Of a stretch of DNA of 64,000 nucleotides, positions 24,957 through 33,091 are shown piece after piece; the first letter of the stretch is position 1, and each line of letters opens with the position of its first letter. The notes under the pieces were generated by a model that was not told where the DNA came from, searched no databases, and saw nothing but the letters and a program-made list of their open reading frames with translations. A program made the position numbers and the translations under genes. The DNA is from Pseudomonas sihuiensis (GTDB taxonomy: Bacteria; Pseudomonadota; Gammaproteobacteria; Pseudomonadales; Pseudomonadaceae). The stretch is taken from the NCBI RefSeq assembly GCF_900106015.1, contig NZ_LT629797.1, forward strand, positions 5,332,001-5,396,000, read 5' to 3'.

Positions 24957-25526
24957 ATGAAGATCGAGCAGAGCACCCGAGCCTCCCTGTGGATTGATCT
25001 GGCTGACAGGGGCTGGTCCTTTTCGCGGCCAACACTGATGGCCGGTTTGCTGGCACTGGCCCTGAGCGCCACGGCCAGCGGGAGCGAATCCGACGCGCGT
25101 GCGATCAACCAGGTGGCAGGCACCTGGCGTATGGTTTCCGCCACCCTGGAAGCAGATGGCAGGATCGAGCGTCCGTACGGTGACAACCCGCAAGGCATGC
25201 TGGTATTCACGCCTGACATGCATTTCGTCGAAGTGCTGACCAACGGCGATACACCGCGTTTTGCATCCGATGCGCGCGGCGGGGGTAGTGACGAAGAAAA
25301 TCGCCGTGCCATGGCGTCGAGCATCGGCTTCTTTGGCACCTACAGCGTCGACGAGCAGGGGCGTTTTGCCGGTAACCGGGTCGAGGGCGCCACCTTTCCC
25401 AACTGGGTCGGTGGCGTCAGGACGACGAAGGAGTTGCAGCTGAGGGTCGAGGGGGATCGGATGTACGAGACCTTCACGCGGCCAGACGGTGGACGCTTCA
25501 GCGCCGAGTTCGTGCGGTCCAGGTAG
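24957..25526 (+). CDS. Exported lipocalin-like domain protein
   Basis: 189 residues from the ATG at 24957, chosen for its AAGGAG ribosome site; an earlier in-frame start at 24891 has none. A hydrophobic stretch near residues 28-43 (LMAGLLALALSATASG) could be a signal or anchor with an unusually long, Trp-containing N-region. The rest, INQVAGTWRMVSATLEADGR, PYGDNPQGMLVFTPDMHFVE and GFFGTYSVDEQGRF, matches the lipocalin-like 5 domain found in small fungal and bacterial proteins, often one-gene partners of oxidoreductases. The ligand is unknown. Probably controlled by the divergent LysR protein. Confidence 0.72.
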   Translation: MKIEQSTRASLWIDLADRGWSFSRPTLMAGLLALALSATASGSESDARAINQVAGTWRMVSATLEADGRIERPYGDNPQGMLVFTPDMHFVEVLTNGDTPRFASDARGGGSDEENRRAMASSIGFFGTYSVDEQGRFAGNRVEGATFPNWVGGVRTTKELQLRVEGDRMYETFTRPDGGRFSAEFVRSR

Positions 25527-25553
25527 AGCCAGGATGTGTGGCCTTTGCGGTGC

Positions 25554-25781
25554 TCAGTAGCGGCAGTCTTCGCCGGTACGTTGGTAGATCAGCGTGTGCT
25601 GTTCACCTTTGGAATCCAGGTAGACCATGCGGGCTTCACCCGCTTCGCAGCCTTGCGGCAGGGTCTGGCTGATGACCTTGGCAATGTCCAGGTGCATGCC
25701 GTAGTGGTAGTGCTCGGGCGTTTCGGCATGTGCCAGGGTGGCGGCGCAGCCGAAAGCGAGCAGGCAGACGATACGTTTCAT
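25554..25781 (-). CDS. DUF2790 small exported protein
   Basis: 75 residues with a signal peptide (MKRIVCLLAFGCAATLAHAE). The mature part, HYHYGMHLDIAKVISQ, CEAGEARMVYLDSKGE and LIYQRTGEDCRY, fits the Pseudomonas-specific DUF2790 family as I remember it, with two Cys that could form a disulfide. Members are periplasmic and often respond to metals such as copper; no function is established. It ends 27 bases after the lipocalin gene's end, convergently, and lies downstream of another tiny exported-protein gene. Confidence 0.8.
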   Translation of the reverse strand: MKRIVCLLAFGCAATLAHAETPEHYHYGMHLDIAKVISQTLPQGCEAGEARMVYLDSKGEQHTLIYQRTGEDCRY

Positions 25782-25867
25782 GGTGGCCTCGATGCAGGAA
25801 AAAGGGCCGTTTCAGCGGCCCGAGGGACGCCGGTCAGGAGCGCGGCCGGCGCCAGGTAAGCTCTGGT

Positions 25868-26050
25868 TCAACCGTGCTGATCGCTGTTCTGTGTGCTCGC
25901 GGTTTGCGCCTGCTGGGTGGCTGTGGCGTGCGGCTGTTGCTGGTGGGCCTGTTGATGAGCGACGAAGGCCGCCGACTCTTCGGCGAAGCAGGCCTGAGTG
26001 GCCAGCAGAGTGGAAAGGGACAGGACAGTGGCAGTGAGAAGGTTCTTCAT
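25868..26050 (-). CDS. Tiny exported His/Gln-rich protein, unknown function
   Basis: 60 residues. The first 23 are a convincing signal peptide (MKNLLTATVLSLSTLLATQA, then CFAEE). The mature 37-residue part is low complexity, rich in His, Gln, Ala and Thr (AHQQAHQQQPHATATQQAQT), without Cys after cleavage. A possible GGATCG ribosome site precedes the ATG. The His-rich tail could bind metal, in keeping with the neighbouring DUF2790 gene, but this is speculation. It lies 90 bases downstream of a LysR gene on the same strand. Confidence 0.6.
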   Translation of the reverse strand: MKNLLTATVLSLSTLLATQACFAEESAAFVAHQQAHQQQPHATATQQAQTASTQNSDQHG

Positions 26051-26140
26051 TGGGGCGATCCTCTTGGGATTCTTCGTGGGTTCGAAGTCATCCTAGTGAG
26101 GCATCGAGGTGCGAAAAAGCGCGTTCCGGGTGAATGACCA

Positions 26141-27097
26141 TTACCTATAGCGCAACAATCCTGCAGGCGTCGCCCAGTATTGCGCGTCGTCCAGTACCGC
26201 TTCGTCAGCGCGCAGCAGCGGCGGCAGTTCGGCCTTGAGAAACTCCACCCAGGTGCGGGTCTTGGCATCGAGAAAGCGTCGTGACGGATACATCGCATAG
26301 ATGTTCAGGGCGCGCAGCCGGTGCTGCGGCAGGATGCGCAGCAGGCGTCCTTCACGCAGCGGCTGGCTGGCGACGAACGAAGGCAGCAGACAGAAACCCA
26401 TGCCGGCCTGGGCCGCCTTGACCAGGGCTTCAGCGACGTTGACCTGAAAGCACTCGGCCGGCAGCGCCTCCAGTTGCTCGTCGCCGAAATCCCATTGGCC
26501 ACGGTACAGCGGGTCGGTCAGGCGCAGGTAGCGGTGCTGCTGCAGATCGCTCGGCTGCTGCGGGATGCCATGCTGGGCCAGGTAGCTGGGGGCGGCGCAG
26601 AGTACGCTGTAGACCGGACCCAGGCGTTGCGCCACCAGTTGCGAGTCCGGCAGGTCGCGGGCGAAGGCGACGGTCACGTCGTGGCCGTCTTCGAGCAGAT
26701 CAGGGGTGCGTTGCGCCAGGGTGAGCTCTACCACCACCTGTGGATAACGCTCGGCGTAGCGGGCGATCAATGGCGTCAGGTGCTGCAGGCCGAGGCCGGT
26801 CATGGTGTGCACGCGCAAGCGACCGCTGGGGGTGTGGTGGGCGCCGCGCGCTTCGGCGTCGGCTTCGTCGATCTGGCCAAGAATCTGCCGGCAGCGCTCC
26901 AGATAGCGCTCGCCGGTTTCGGTCAGCGCCAGGCGCCGCGTGGTGCGCTGCAGCAGGCGTGCCTCGAGATGTTGCTCCAGCTCGGTGATCAGTCGCGATA
27001 CCTGCGCGGTGGACAGATCCAGCGCCTGGGCCGCAGCGGTGAAGCTGCCGCGCTCGACCACTTGAACGAACACGCGCATCGCATGCAGGGTATCCAT
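26141..27097 (-). CDS. LysR-family transcriptional regulator
   Basis: 318 residues from the ATG at 27097 (MDTLHAMRVFVQVVERGSFT), with CAGGAG upstream; a longer frame from 27145 was rejected. HTH: SFTAAAQALDLSTAQVSRLITELEQHL, then LQRTTRRLALTETGERYLER. The effector domain reads GRLRVHTMTGLGLQHLTPLIARY. It belongs to the DsdC/PA0477-like subgroup common in Pseudomonas. The target is unknown; a 193-base gap carrying a structured repeat separates it from argO. Confidence 0.87.
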   Translation of the reverse strand: MDTLHAMRVFVQVVERGSFTAAAQALDLSTAQVSRLITELEQHLEARLLQRTTRRLALTETGERYLERCRQILGQIDEADAEARGAHHTPSGRLRVHTMTGLGLQHLTPLIARYAERYPQVVVELTLAQRTPDLLEDGHDVTVAFARDLPDSQLVAQRLGPVYSVLCAAPSYLAQHGIPQQPSDLQQHRYLRLTDPLYRGQWDFGDEQLEALPAECFQVNVAEALVKAAQAGMGFCLLPSFVASQPLREGRLLRILPQHRLRALNIYAMYPSRRFLDAKTRTWVEFLKAELPPLLRADEAVLDDAQYWATPAGLLRYR

Positions 27098-27149
27098 TGT
27101 TGCTCCTGGCGTAAGGGCATCTCTAACAACTACCTGCGTTGCCATCGCG

Positions 27150-27220
27150 GCGTTAAAAACAGGCTCAAAATGCTCATTTACAACTCGTAAACTGCGCTTT
27201 TTCGCCTGTTTTTGCCTTGC
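27150..27220. repeat. 71-base structured repeat, copy A
   Basis: Begins GCGTTAAAAACAGGCTCAAA and ends TTTTTGCCTTGC. A second copy at 52500-52569 matches over its whole length with scattered substitutions. The two ends are complementary (AACAGGC with GCCTGTT), so it can fold into one long stem-loop. Not coding; this is a Pseudomonas-type dispersed intergenic element. Confidence 0.65.
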
Positions 27221-27290
27221 GCTGGCTGCCTCGCTTACGTTGCTAGAGGCGCCCGTAATAGGCCAGACGCATTATGCGCGACTGCAAACC

Positions 27291-27896
27291 TTACAACGCA
27301 CCCAGAATCAACTGCGCCGCCACCGCGAACATCATCGCCGCCACGCCCAGATCGATCAGGCGCCAGGTCAACGGCTTTGCCAACCAGGGCGCCAGCCAGG
27401 CCGCGCCGAGCGCCAGAGCGCTGAACCAGAGAAAGGACGCGCTGGCCGCGCCAGCGGCATAGGCGCCGGGTTCAGGTTGCTGGGCACCGAGCGAGCCGAT
27501 CAGCAGCACGGTATCCAGATAGACGTGCGGGTTGAGCAGGGTGACCGCCAGCGCTGCGAGCAGCACCGCGCGCAATGAGCGCGGTTCGCTACCGGCCGCC
27601 TGCAGCGATTGCGGGCGCGCAGCGCGCAGCAGCGCCTGGCTGCCGTACCAGATCAGGAAGGCGGCGCCGCCCCAGCGAGCGATGGCCAGCAAGGTCGGAC
27701 TCTGTGCCAGCAGGGTGGCCAGGCCGAACACGCCAGCGGCCACCAGCAGGGCATCGCAGACGATGCACAGGGCTGCCACTGGCAAATGATGTTCGCGGCG
27801 CAGGCTCTGCGCCAGGACGAAGGCGTTCTGCGCACCGATGGCCATGATCAGACCGATGGCCACCAGCAGGCCATTGCTGTAGCTCTGCCACATCAT
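27291..27896 (-). CDS. argO: LysE/ArgO-family amino-acid exporter
   Basis: Inner-membrane exporter of about 201 residues with 5-6 membrane segments. The LysE-family signature GLIMAIGAQNAFVLAQSLRR (about residues 14-33) and the segment ALAVTLLNPHVYLDTVLLIG with the NPH motif are clear. It probably exports arginine and lysine when internal levels are high. The start ATG at 27896 overlaps the stop of the ACT-domain gene as ATGA, so translation is probably coupled. The ArgP-like gene lies just beyond, divergent, as expected for an ArgP-controlled argO. Confidence 0.9.
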   Translation of the reverse strand: MMWQSYSNGLLVAIGLIMAIGAQNAFVLAQSLRREHHLPVAALCIVCDALLVAAGVFGLATLLAQSPTLLAIARWGGAAFLIWYGSQALLRAARPQSLQAAGSEPRSLRAVLLAALAVTLLNPHVYLDTVLLIGSLGAQQPEPGAYAAGAASASFLWFSALALGAAWLAPWLAKPLTWRLIDLGVAAMMFAVAAQLILGAL

Positions 27897-28306
27897 GCCG
27901 GCTCCGGCAGGGATGCCGCCGACAGGGCGCGCAGGGTGGAGAGCGCCCGTTCGGCTCGTTCGCTGGGCACGAAGATATGGTCGTGATGAAAGCCGGCGAC
28001 CACGTTGCAACTGATGCCGGCCTGCGCCAGGGCGGCGGAAAAGGAAGCAGTAAGACCCACGGCCGCCAGCGACGAATGCACCTCAAGGGTGATCCAGGCG
28101 GCGACGTAGTCGTAGCTCAGGCCATGGGCATCGGCGATTTCGCGCGTCAGCACCAGGCTCAGACCTTCAGGCTCGTGCATGCTGGCGAGCGGCTGCAGGG
28201 TGCTGCAGTCATGCTCGGCTGGGACACAGCAGAACACGTACTGACCGGGATTGAGCTGCGGCGTCATGCTCTGCAGCAGGCGTGCGAGGTTGGTTTCGCC
28301 AGACAT
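27893..28306 (-). CDS. ACT-domain protein, translationally coupled to argO
   Basis: 137 residues from the ATG at 28306 with CAGGAG upstream. It is of the ACT_3-type: LARLLQSMTPQLNPGQYVFC, LEVHSSLAAVGLTASFSAAL and CNVVAGFHHDHIFVP, the pattern of small stand-alone ACT proteins that bind amino acids. Its stop overlaps the argO start by four bases (ATGA). It could sense arginine or lysine and modulate the exporter or ArgP; no enzyme domain is attached. This arrangement implies one amino-acid-responsive module. Confidence 0.82.
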   Translation of the reverse strand: MSGETNLARLLQSMTPQLNPGQYVFCCVPAEHDCSTLQPLASMHEPEGLSLVLTREIADAHGLSYDYVAAWITLEVHSSLAAVGLTASFSAALAQAGISCNVVAGFHHDHIFVPSERAERALSTLRALSAASLPEPA

Positions 28307-28400
28307 GGCGGGCTCCTGATTGGGTTGAATGCTGGCGAGTCTGCTGTGTGTGGATGTATAAGAGAAACCAATATTGCTGATCACTCATTAGGAAAATCGA

Positions 28401-29303
28401 TTGTTCGATTACAAACTTCTCGCCGCTCTGGCCGCGGTGGTGGAGCAGGCCGGCTTCGAGCGTGCGGCGCAGGTGCTGGGGCTGTCGCAGTCGGCGGTGT
28501 CGCAACGCATCAAGTTGCTCGAAGCGCGGGTCGGCCAGCCGGTGCTGGTGCGCGCGACGCCGCCAGCGCCTACCGAAATCGGTCGGCGCCTGCTCAACCA
28601 CGTGCAGCAGGTGCGCCTGCTCGAGCGCGACCTGCAAGGCCAGGTGCCGGGGCTGGATGAACAGGCCTTGCCCGAGCGCCTGCGCATCGCCATCAACGCC
28701 GACAGCCTGGCGACCTGGTGGGCGGCGGCGACCGCCGAATTCTGTGCCGCTCAGCAGGTGTTGATGGAGTTGGTGGTGGAGGATCAGGAGGTCGGTCTCA
28801 AGCGCATGCGCGCGGGCGAGGTGGCCGGTTGCGTGTGTGCTGCCGAGCGCCCGGTGGCGGGTGCGCGCAGTCTGGCGCTGGGGGCGATGCGCTATCGCGC
28901 GCTGGCCAGCCCGGCCTTCATCGCCCGGCATTTTGCCGCTGGCGTCAGCGCTGACGCGCTGGTGCGTGCGCCGGCCATCGTTTATGGCCCGGATGATCAG
29001 TTGCAGCATCGTTACCTGGCGGGCTTCGGTGTCACTGGTGCTTTTGCCTATCACCTGTGCCCCTCGTCCGAAGGCTTCGTGCGTCTCGCTGAAGGCGGTT
29101 TGGGCTGGGGCCTGGTGCCGGAACTGCAGGTGCGCGAGGAACTGGCCAGCGGCAGGCTGGTGGATCTGCTGCCCGAGCGTTTCATCGATGTGCCGTTGTA
29201 CTGGCACCATTGGCGCAATGGCGGCGAATTGCTCAGCGAGCTGACCGAATGCCTGCGTCGCGCAGCCGGCGGCGCGCTGGTGCAGGTGCAACCCGGTCCG
29301 TAG
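28401..29303 (+). CDS. argP: ArgP-type LysR regulator
   Basis: LysR regulator of 300 residues that in enterobacteria activates argO in response to arginine and represses it with lysine. The start is TTG at 28401 with AGGAAAA upstream, chosen because the following residues FDYKLLAALAAVVEQAGFER match the ArgP/LysG N-terminus exactly where it should begin. HTH: GFERAAQVLGLSQSAVSQRI, KLLEARVGQPVLVRATPPAP. It is divergent from the ACT-argO pair (94-base gap), which is its probable target. Its TAG stop falls at the start of a GTAGGGTGCGCC repeat. Confidence 0.9.
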   Translation: MFDYKLLAALAAVVEQAGFERAAQVLGLSQSAVSQRIKLLEARVGQPVLVRATPPAPTEIGRRLLNHVQQVRLLERDLQGQVPGLDEQALPERLRIAINADSLATWWAAATAEFCAAQQVLMELVVEDQEVGLKRMRAGEVAGCVCAAERPVAGARSLALGAMRYRALASPAFIARHFAAGVSADALVRAPAIVYGPDDQLQHRYLAGFGVTGAFAYHLCPSSEGFVRLAEGGLGWGLVPELQVREELASGRLVDLLPERFIDVPLYWHHWRNGGELLSELTECLRRAAGGALVQVQPGP

Positions 29304-29419
29304 GGTGCGCCCTGCCAGGCGAGTACGGCCTGGCGGGTCGGTATTCTGGCCGTTACCGACAGGGCAGCGGGGGACGAGCGCTGCTAGAGTGCGGCAACTA
29401 CAAGAATCAATGGTAGGGG

Positions 29420-30424
29420 ATGGCGATGAAGATTCTGGTCACCGGCGCGAGTGGCTTCATCGGGGGGCGCTTCGCTCGTTTCGCGCTCGAACAGGGCCTG
29501 GACGTGCGGGTCAACGGCCGTCGTGCCGAGGGCGTGCAGCATCTGATCAAGCGCGGCGCCGAGTTCGTCCAGGGCGATCTGGGGGATGCCGAGCTGGCCC
29601 AGGCGCTGTGCCGGGATGTCGAGGCCGTGGTGCACTGCGCAGGTGCGGTGGGCGTGTGGGGCGACTATGCGCATTTTCATCAGGCCAACGTCACGGTCAC
29701 CGAGAATGTCGTCGATGCCTGTCTCAAACAGAAGGTGCGGCGCCTGGTGCATCTGTCCTCACCGTCGATCTATTTCGATGGCAAGTCCCATGTCGATATT
29801 CGCGAGGAGCAGGTGCCCAGGCGCTTCTCCGATCACTACGGCAAGACCAAGTACCTGGCCGAGCAGCAGGTGTTCGCCGCGCAGGAGTTCGGCCTGGAGG
29901 TAATCGCTCTGCGTCCGCGCTTCGTCACCGGCGCGGGTGATACCAGCATCTTCCCGCGCTTGATCGGCATGCAGCGCAAGGGTCGCCTGGCGATCATCGG
30001 CAATGGTCTGAACAAGGTCGACTTCACCAACGTGCACAATCTCAATGACGCCTTGCTCAGCTCGCTGCAGGTGGACGGGGCGGCGCTCGGCCAGGTGTAC
30101 AACATCAGCAACGGCGCGCCGGTGCCGCTGTGGGACGTGGTCAATTACGTCTTGCGTCGCCTCGAGCTGCCCCCGGTGACGCGGCATGTGCCGTTCCCGC
30201 TGGCTTACGCCGCGGCGACGCTCAACGAAGGCGTGTGTCGGGTGCTGCCGGGGCGGCCCGAGCCGAGTCTGTTTCGTCTTGGCGTGGCGGTGATGGCCAG
30301 GGATTTCTCTCTGAACATCGACCGTGCCCGCGAGTACCTTGGTTACGAACCCCGGGCCAGTCTGTGGGATGCACTGGATGAATTCTGCACCTGGTGGCAG
30401 GCGCAGATGGGACCTCAGGCGTAG
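29420..30424 (+). CDS. NAD(P)-dependent epimerase/dehydratase (extended SDR)
   Basis: 334-residue cytoplasmic oxidoreductase of the extended SDR/3-beta-HSD-like group. Rossmann motif VTGASGFIGGRFARF at residues 6-20, VVHCAGAVGVWGDYAHFHQANV, catalytic Tyr/Lys in HYGKTKYLAE (YxxxK), and ALRPRFVTGAGDTSIFPRLI as in 3-beta-hydroxysteroid or dihydroflavonol reductase-like enzymes. The substrate is unknown. The ATG at 29420 has GGGGATGGCG around it; the second Met at residue 3 is an alternative start. Its end overlaps the convergent small gene by 10 bases. Confidence 0.85.
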   Translation: MAMKILVTGASGFIGGRFARFALEQGLDVRVNGRRAEGVQHLIKRGAEFVQGDLGDAELAQALCRDVEAVVHCAGAVGVWGDYAHFHQANVTVTENVVDACLKQKVRRLVHLSSPSIYFDGKSHVDIREEQVPRRFSDHYGKTKYLAEQQVFAAQEFGLEVIALRPRFVTGAGDTSIFPRLIGMQRKGRLAIIGNGLNKVDFTNVHNLNDALLSSLQVDGAALGQVYNISNGAPVPLWDVVNYVLRRLELPPVTRHVPFPLAYAAATLNEGVCRVLPGRPEPSLFRLGVAVMARDFSLNIDRAREYLGYEPRASLWDALDEFCTWWQAQMGPQA

Positions 30425-30702
30425 ATGCGTTGGCCGCGATAGATACGTACCGAGCCGCTTGGCGCGCCGACCGGTATCTCGACGGCGGCCAGTGGGGTGG
30501 CCGATGCGCGCTGCGGTTGATCGGACAGTTCGGCCAGGCGCTGGCCGAGGCGGCGGGTTTCTTCATCGTCGGATTTCAGGCTGCCATCGAGCATGGCGCC
30601 GACCGCGTTGGGCTGGCTCAGGCGAATGTCCACGTCCTGCTCTTCGCGTAGACGGCGACGCAGCGCTTTCATGCAGTCCAGTACTTCTTTGTTCAGTTCC
30701 AT
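30415..30702 (-). CDS. Small hypothetical protein
   Basis: 95 residues from the ATG at 30702; the GGGGGAA ribosome site abuts a GTG at 30708 but is spaced seven bases from the ATG, so the ATG is preferred. It is soluble, with a charged helical N-terminus (MELNKEVLDCMKALRRRLRE), an internal acidic segment (LKSDDEETRRLGQRLAELSD) and a C-terminal strand (GSVRIYRGQRIYA). I do not recognise the family. It overlaps the convergent SDR gene by 10 bases. Confidence 0.65.
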   Translation of the reverse strand: MELNKEVLDCMKALRRRLREEQDVDIRLSQPNAVGAMLDGSLKSDDEETRRLGQRLAELSDQPQRASATPLAAVEIPVGAPSGSVRIYRGQRIYA

Positions 30703-31053
30703 TGCCACTTCCCCCGATTGGTTGAAGGGTCACGGGTTCAGGCCTTCCTCACCATCCGTAACCGCGCCAGCCGTAATCCTTCGGCTGGGACACATCTTCG
30801 TGCTTTGCAGAACTTTCAGGCCGCCTGCTGGCTTGTGAGCGACGCGCTATCGGCTCGTTCACGACGGGAGAAAAAAGCAAAGTGCGTACCAGTTCATGTT
30901 TTGCGGAACTGCTGGGCTGCAGGCGAGTCGATGGCCCTGTCGCGCCCTTCGTCGGTGCGCCGCGCACCTGCTTGGCGCGACGCTGATGGTGTAATGGCGA
31001 ATCGGTATACTGCGCGGCATTTCCGTTCATTCGTTCCAACCATAGGTCCGACC
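30703..31053 (+). promoter_or_regulatory. Intergenic region with a -10-like element upstream of the coiled-coil gene
   Basis: A 351-base gap without a convincing gene; the long frame from 30718 is an upstream extension of the next gene with no ribosome site. TATACT at 31006-31011, 43 bases before the start codon, is a good -10 sequence, but no clear -35 is 16-18 bases upstream. A small stem CCAGCCG/CGGCTGG lies near 30760-30786. Nothing else recognised. Confidence 0.35.
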
Positions 31054-31902
31054 ATGCGTAACGACGCCAACGACGAACTCGACAATCTGCCCAGCCTGAC
31101 TCCGGAGCGCCGTGAGGATTTCGCCGAGCCGCGTGAGGAGCCCGCTGCGCGCAGCAGCCGTGTCACCAGCAGCAAGGCTGCAGTGGCCAAGGGCGCCAGT
31201 ACCGGTCCGCTGTGGGCGCTGGTTGGCGCGCTGAGTTTCGCCCTGGCCGGCCTGGGCTGGTGGAGCCTGCAGCAGATCGGCCTGATGGAGCAGCGCCTGG
31301 TGGCGACCCAGGAAAGCTTCGCGCGCATCAGCGAGGAGGCGGCCGGACGAATTCAGGATATTTCCGGCAAGGTGGTGGCCACCGAGTCCAACGTCACCAG
31401 CGGCAGCGAGGCACTCAAGCTGCAGGTCAAGCAGCTGGAAAATCGCCTGGCCGAGCTGGGCAAGCAGCAACAGCAGAGCGCCACGGCGCAAGCAGCGCTG
31501 GACAAGCGTATCGAGCAGTTGGGTGCGGAGCTCAAGAGTGGCATCGGCGCCAGCGCCGACTTCGACAAGCGTCTGCAGGCGCTCTCCACCGAGCAGGCAG
31601 CGCTGAAATCTGCCCAGGCGGACGTCAAGGCGACCCAGGCCGAACTGGCCAAGCTCGATACCCGCATCAAGACCCTCGGTGGCGATATTGATGCGCTGAA
31701 GAAGCAGGGCAATCCGGCGCAATCGATCCGTAGCCTGGAGCAGGATCTGCTGGTGCTGCGCAGCGAGCTGGACAACCGCCCGGCCGCCAGTGCCGGGCCG
31801 AATACCGCCGAGTTCGATGCCTTCCGCGCGCAGATGACGCGCAACATCAATACCCTGCAGAGCCAGGTGGTGAATCTGCAGCAGCAGATCAATCAGCGCT
31901 GA
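31054..31902 (+). CDS. Single-span membrane protein with a long coiled coil
   Basis: 282 residues from the ATG at 31054. Residues 1-48 are cytoplasmic-like and charged (MRNDANDELDNLPSLTPERR). One transmembrane segment follows at about 50-72 (GPLWALVGALSFALAGLGWW), then a heptad-rich coiled coil to the end (KLQVKQLENRLAELGKQQQQ, QAELAKLDTRIKTLGGDIDA, LQSQVVNLQQQINQ). The topology suggests an N-in inner-membrane protein with a periplasmic coiled-coil arm. The function is unknown; such proteins often tether envelope complexes. A strong terminator follows immediately. Confidence 0.75.
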   Translation: MRNDANDELDNLPSLTPERREDFAEPREEPAARSSRVTSSKAAVAKGASTGPLWALVGALSFALAGLGWWSLQQIGLMEQRLVATQESFARISEEAAGRIQDISGKVVATESNVTSGSEALKLQVKQLENRLAELGKQQQQSATAQAALDKRIEQLGAELKSGIGASADFDKRLQALSTEQAALKSAQADVKATQAELAKLDTRIKTLGGDIDALKKQGNPAQSIRSLEQDLLVLRSELDNRPAASAGPNTAEFDAFRAQMTRNINTLQSQVVNLQQQINQR

Positions 31903-31918
31903 GTGCCACCATCTCGAT

Positions 31919-31951
31919 AAACGAACGCCCCGCAATGCGGGGCGTTCGTTT
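31919..31951. terminator. Strong bidirectional terminator
   Basis: A perfect 15-bp inverted repeat (31919-31933 with 31937-31951, loop AAT) carries A-rich and T-rich outer ends, so it can stop transcription in both directions. It sits between the coiled-coil gene (plus) and xenB (minus). A GCGGGAGG-type palindrome (about 31966-32000) lies between it and xenB. Confidence 0.85.
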
Positions 31952-32014
31952 ATTGGTCGCGGCTAAAGCCCCTCCCGCAGGATATCGCTTGCGGGAGGTG
32001 CATTAGCTGCGATC

Positions 32015-33064
32015 TTACAGACGCGGATAGTCGATATAGCCGACCGGGCCGGAGCCGTAGAAGGTTTCCGGGTGCGGCTCGTTCAGCGCGGCGTCCTGTT
32101 CCAGGCGCTGCGGCAGGTCCGGGTTGGCGATGAAGGGGATGCCGAAGGCCACGGCATCAGCCTTGCCTTCGGCCAGCCAGGCGTTGGCCTGATCCTTGGT
32201 GAAACGTTCGTTGGCGATGAATACGCCGCCGAACTCCTTCTTCAGTTGCGGCGTCAGGCTGTCGTCGTCGGCTTTTTCGCGAGCGCAGATGAAGGCGATG
32301 CCGCGTTTGCCCAGCTCGCGAGCGACGTAGCCGAAGGTTTCGCCTCGGTTGGCGTCACCCATGTCGTGCGAATCGGCACGCGGTGCCAGGTGTACGCCGA
32401 CGCGGCCGGCGCCCCATACCGAGATGGCTGCATCGGTCACTTCCAGCAGCAGACGCGCGCGGTTCTCGATGCTGCCGCCGTAGCGGTCGGTGCGCTGGTT
32501 GGTGCTGCTCTGCAGGAACTGGTCGAGCAGGTAACCGTTGGCGCCGTGGATTTCCACGCCATCGAAACCGGCAGCCATGGCGTTTTCGGCGCCCTGACGA
32601 TAAGCCTCGACGATATCGGCGATCTCTTCGGTTTCCAGCGCGCGCGGGGTAACGAAGTCCTTGATCGGGCGTACCAGGCTGACGTGGCCGGCCGGCTGGA
32701 TCGCGCTGGGAGCGACCGGCAGTTCGCCGTTCAGGTAGATGGGGTCGGAGATGCGGCCGACGTGCCACAGCTGCAGGACGATCTTGCCGCCGTTGGCGTG
32801 TACCGCCTGGGTGATGTTGCTCCAGCCGCGAATCTGCGCATCCGACCAGATGCCGGGGGTGTTCGGGTAGCCCACGCCCATCGGCGTGACGGCAGTGGCT
32901 TCGCTGATGATCAGGCCGGCCGAGGCGCGCTGCACGTAGTACTCGGCCATCAGCGCGTTGGGCACGCGGCCTTCGTCGGCGCGGCAGCGGGTCAGCGGCG
33001 CCATGATGATGCGGTTGTTCAGTTGCAGATCACCGATCTGGATGGGGTCGAACAGTGTGGGCAT
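32015..33064 (-). CDS. xenB: XenB-type old yellow enzyme, alkene/nitro reductase
   Basis: FMN-dependent NADPH:acceptor oxidoreductase of 349 residues, the same length as P. fluorescens/putida XenB, which reduces nitroesters, TNT-like nitroaromatics and activated alkenes. FMN and active-site motifs: IIMAPLTRCRAD (residues 19-30), EATAVTPMGVGY, QLWHVGRIS, the catalytic His-Asn in EIHGANGYL, and NQRTDRYGGSIENRARL. It lies 27 bases after an ArsR-type repressor gene on the same strand, probably in one operon controlled by it. Confidence 0.93.
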   Translation of the reverse strand: MPTLFDPIQIGDLQLNNRIIMAPLTRCRADEGRVPNALMAEYYVQRASAGLIISEATAVTPMGVGYPNTPGIWSDAQIRGWSNITQAVHANGGKIVLQLWHVGRISDPIYLNGELPVAPSAIQPAGHVSLVRPIKDFVTPRALETEEIADIVEAYRQGAENAMAAGFDGVEIHGANGYLLDQFLQSSTNQRTDRYGGSIENRARLLLEVTDAAISVWGAGRVGVHLAPRADSHDMGDANRGETFGYVARELGKRGIAFICAREKADDDSLTPQLKKEFGGVFIANERFTKDQANAWLAEGKADAVAFGIPFIANPDLPQRLEQDAALNEPHPETFYGSGPVGYIDYPRL

Positions 33065-33091
33065 GGTGGTTTCTCCGAGGGAAAGGTCAAA

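Noticed and set aside
30718..31053. N-terminal extension of the coiled-coil membrane protein
   Set aside because: The extension has no ribosome site, unlike composition, and includes a -10-like element; the ATG at 31054 gives a sensible protein.
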